Shown one piece after another: positions 61,837 through 64,000 of a stretch of DNA of 64,000 bases. The notes beneath the pieces were generated by a model, which saw only the letters and a program-made list of their open reading frames with translations, was not told the origin of the DNA and searched no databases. Origin of the DNA: an uncultured bacterium (GTDB taxonomy: Bacteria > Cyanobacteriota > Vampirovibrionia > Gastranaerophilales > Gastranaerophilaceae); the NCBI GenBank assembly GCA_958366705.1, contig CATXCB010000004.1, forward strand, positions 62,001 to 126,000, read 5' to 3'. Positions within the stretch are counted from its first letter, which is position 1; every line of letters starts with the position of its first letter. The translations under genes were made by a program, and so were the position numbers.

Positions 61837-62117
61837 CTCTCTATAAGTATTTTAACAATCATCCTTGTGTTTGATTTTCCATCTTGTATATATATAAAGT
61901 ATTTCTCTTTTAAATAATTGCTTAATCAATTTGTTTTGTTACAATATCTTAATATTTGTTCAAAATTTGCTATTTAACCTAGGTTATATGTCTCTTTTTT
62001 GTAAAATACCACCTGAGAGGTTTTATTATTCTTTTATTTGTTAAAATTATACCCTAATGGCTAATAGCAATATGGGTAGGTAATGATAATATAAAATAAG
62101 ACGAAAGGATATATATA
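61837..62117. other. divergent AT-rich intergenic region
   Basis: This region holds the promoter zone of the 61364 gene (minus) and of the LuxR-type gene (plus). AACCTAGGTT, a perfect 10-bp palindrome, lies at 61978-61987. I see no gene or RNA structure. Confidence 0.35.
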
Positions 62118-62360
62118 GTGATTTATTCTAATGTAGATGGAATTAAGATTAAGAAAAATTTAACGGATAGAGAATTAGAAGTTTTACAATATGTTGTAGC
62201 AGGAAAAACAAATAAAGAAATTGCTCAAATTTTGACAATAACACACCATACAGTTAAGGCTCATGTTGCTTCAATAATTAGAAAAATTGGCGTAAAAAAT
62301 AGATTAGATGCTGCATTACTTGCAGTTACAAAAGGTATTGTTAATCCTCGTCAAGGCTAA
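62118..62360 (+). CDS. stand-alone LuxR-type helix-turn-helix regulator
   Basis: This 80-residue protein is a single GerE/LuxR DNA-binding domain: LTDRELEVLQYVVAGKTNKEIAQIL, then THHTVKAHVASIIRKIGVKNRLDAALLAVTKG. It lacks the receiver or ligand domain usually fused to such domains, so it may act alone, like GerE. AAAGGA lies before the GTG start. The last 20 bases overlap the end of the convergent lepA. Confidence 0.88.
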   Translation: MIYSNVDGIKIKKNLTDRELEVLQYVVAGKTNKEIAQILTITHHTVKAHVASIIRKIGVKNRLDAALLAVTKGIVNPRQG

Positions 62361-64000
62361 GAACTGCCATAAATGCTTCTTGTGGGACTTCAACACTTCC
62401 TACAGATTTCATGCGTTTTTTACCTTTTTTCTGTTTTTCAAGAAGTTTACGCTTACGAGAAATGTCACCGCCGTAACATTTTGCAAGTACGTTTTTGCGC
62501 ATTGCTTTTATGTTAGTTCTGGCTATTACTCTGCCGCCGACAGCTGCCTGAATTGGAACTTCAAACAATTGACGCGGAATTATATCTTTTAATTTAGCGG
62601 TTAATTTTTGTCCGACGTAAAAAGCACTATCTTCGTGACAGATGACAGATAATGCGTCAACCACTTCTCCTGCAAGCATTATGTCTAATTTTACCAGTTT
62701 TGAACGTTTGTATTCACTAAATTCATAATCTAAGCTTGCATAACCTTTGGTTCTGGATTTAAGCTGATCATAAAAATCAGTAATCACTTCGCTTAAAGGT
62801 ATTTCATAAGTTAAATCGACGCGGACTTTATCTAAATATGTCATATTTTTGAATATACCGCGTTTAGATTGAGATAAATCCATGAGTGTTCCGACAAATT
62901 CATTTGGAGTGATTACCTGAACCTTGACATAAGGTTCTTCAATATAATCTCTATATTGAGCAGCAGGCAGATTTGACGGGTTGTCGATTTCAACCATTTC
63001 TCCATTGGTTTTGTAGACCCTGTAAACAACTGATGGCGCGGTTGTTACAAGTGTTAAATTATATTCTCTTTCAAGTCTTTCCTGAGCAATTTCCATGTGG
63101 AGCATACCAAGAAATCCGCATCTGAAACCAAATCCTAAAGCACTTGAGGTTTCAGGTTCAAAAGTGATACTGCTGTCATTAAGCTTTAATTTTTCAAGAG
63201 CTTCTTTTAAATCTCCATAATCTTCGTTATCTACAGGATACATACCTGAAAATACCATTGGAAGAGCCTCTTTATATCCAGGCAAAGCTTCTTGTGCAGG
63301 TCTTTCAACATTTGTAATAGTATCCCCGACAAATCTTGTAAGTTCTTTGATTGAACCTGCAAAATAACCAACATCACCGCAGGTTAATTTCTTTACCGGC
63401 ATACGTGCTGGTGTTTGATAACCAAGTTCAACAACTTCGCATTCTTTATTGCTGGACATAAAACGAACTTTGTCACCAACAGAGATACTGCCGTCAACAA
63501 CTTTGAAATAACAGACTGTTCCTAAATATTGGTCATACACACTATCAAATACAAGTGCTCTTAATGGTTTTTCAGAATTATCAACAGGAGCCGGAACATA
63601 GTTTACTACAGCTTCCAGTACATCTTCAATTCCGATACCGGTTTTGGCACTGACAGGGATAGCCATAGAAGCATCAATACCTAAAATTTCTTCAATTTCC
63701 TGTTTTACTCTTTCAACATCAGCAGACGGAAGGTCAATTTTATTTATGACAGGGATAATTTCCAGATTTTGTTCGATTGCAAGGTAAACATTTGCAAGTG
63801 TTTGCGCTTCTACACCTTGAGTTGCGTCAACAATCAGTAATGCTCCTTCACATGCGGCTAAAGAGCGTGATACTTCGTATGAAAAATCAACGTGACCAGG
63901 GGTATCAATCAGGTTAAGCTCATAAGTTTTGCCATCATGAGCATTATATGTCATACGGGCTGCATTCAATTTAATTGTAATACCACGTTCTCGTTCAATA
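62341..64000 (-). CDS. lepA: elongation factor 4 LepA, C-terminal part (runs off right edge)
   Basis: The frame is open through the right edge (RERGITIK just inside it), so the N-terminus is outside the window. The visible part holds LIDTPGHVDFSYEVSRSLAACEGALLIVDA and NKIDLPSADVERVKQEIEE of the GTPase domain, the EF-G-like middle, and the LepA-specific end SRKRKLLEKQKKGKKRMKSVG ... VPQEAFMAVL. LepA is a ribosome-associated GTPase thought to aid translation or ribosome assembly. Its 3' end overlaps the convergent LuxR-type gene by 20 bases. Confidence 0.97.
   Translation of the reverse strand, partial: IERERGITIKLNAARMTYNAHDGKTYELNLIDTPGHVDFSYEVSRSLAACEGALLIVDATQGVEAQTLANVYLAIEQNLEIIPVINKIDLPSADVERVKQEIEEILGIDASMAIPVSAKTGIGIEDVLEAVVNYVPAPVDNSEKPLRALVFDSVYDQYLGTVCYFKVVDGSISVGDKVRFMSSNKECEVVELGYQTPARMPVKKLTCGDVGYFAGSIKELTRFVGDTITNVERPAQEALPGYKEALPMVFSGMYPVDNEDYGDLKEALEKLKLNDSSITFEPETSSALGFGFRCGFLGMLHMEIAQERLEREYNLTLVTTAPSVVYRVYKTNGEMVEIDNPSNLPAAQYRDYIEEPYVKVQVITPNEFVGTLMDLSQSKRGIFKNMTYLDKVRVDLTYEIPLSEVITDFYDQLKSRTKGYASLDYEFSEYKRSKLVKLDIMLAGEVVDALSVICHEDSAFYVGQKLTAKLKDIIPRQLFEVPIQAAVGGRVIARTNIKAMRKNVLAKCYGGDISRKRKLLEKQKKGKKRMKSVGSVEVPQEAFMAVLSLDED

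Noticed and set aside
62308..62592. Plus-strand open frame overlapping lepA and the LuxR-type gene.
   Set aside because: Antisense to lepA coding sequence, without start signals.

Overview
The window looks like a chromosomal segment of a low-GC, diderm bacterium, most probably from Vampirovibrionia/Melainabacteria, the gut order Gastranaerophilales. This assignment is inferred, not searched. The reasons are: LPS-export genes (lptB with a single LptF/G-type permease), an outer-membrane efflux channel and a lipoprotein foldase, so a diderm; housekeeping proteins (DnaG, RpoD, DnaN, Mfd, LepA, HisS) of ordinary type; several lineage-restricted membrane proteins; and an array of TTTTCTACA boxes one base from the cyanobacterial-type DnaA box TTTTCCACA. 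All genes read with the standard bacterial code.

Layout. 1-5.2 kb: end of a DUF3137 gene, tRNA-Leu, a small strongly signalled protein gene with unusual inverted flanks, then dnaG-rpoD. 5.8-8.5 kb (minus strand): lptB, lptF/G and a phosphodiester glycosidase. 8.8-14.4 kb: secreted and hypothetical proteins, an aminotransferase, recJ. 14.5-24.8 kb: HD protein, tRNA-Ile with a copied tail, CNNM/CorC protein, TPR protein and lineage-specific membrane proteins. 25-44.3 kb: a surface-glycan region in two divergent blocks. The left block (minus) has LicD, a class V aminotransferase, a TagD-like cytidylyltransferase, GT2 and a GT39/ArnT-like enzyme. The right block (plus) has galE, LicD, a TagF-like transferase, an IspD/TarI-like enzyme, an SDR, a pyruvyl transferase, an acyltransferase and an MsbA-like exporter. 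Between the blocks lie an AT-rich stretch with seven DnaA-box-like 9-mers (candidate origin) and a GGDEF/HD-GYP gene. 44.6-53 kb: hisS, tRNA-Cys, a diguanylate cyclase, a toroid-like protein, a parvulin lipoprotein and mfd. 53-57.7 kb: a MarR-EmrA-EmrB operon divergent from a NodT/TolC gene. 57.8-64 kb: an HEXXH membrane protein, ilvE, dnaN, a second small protein with the same flanks and C-terminal tag as the first, a LuxR-type HTH and a partial lepA.

The glycan genes together suggest a teichoic-acid-like decoration (polyol phosphate, LicD-type phospho-substituent, pyruvate, acyl groups) on a surface polymer of a Gram-negative-type envelope. Five of these proteins, of different folds, carry one short shared terminal motif. 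Most intergenic regions longer than 300 bases are filled with MITE-like GTCAT...ATGAC palindromic repeats. Several genes, including hisS and dnaG, have a -10 box exactly six bases before the start codon, so they are probably leaderless.
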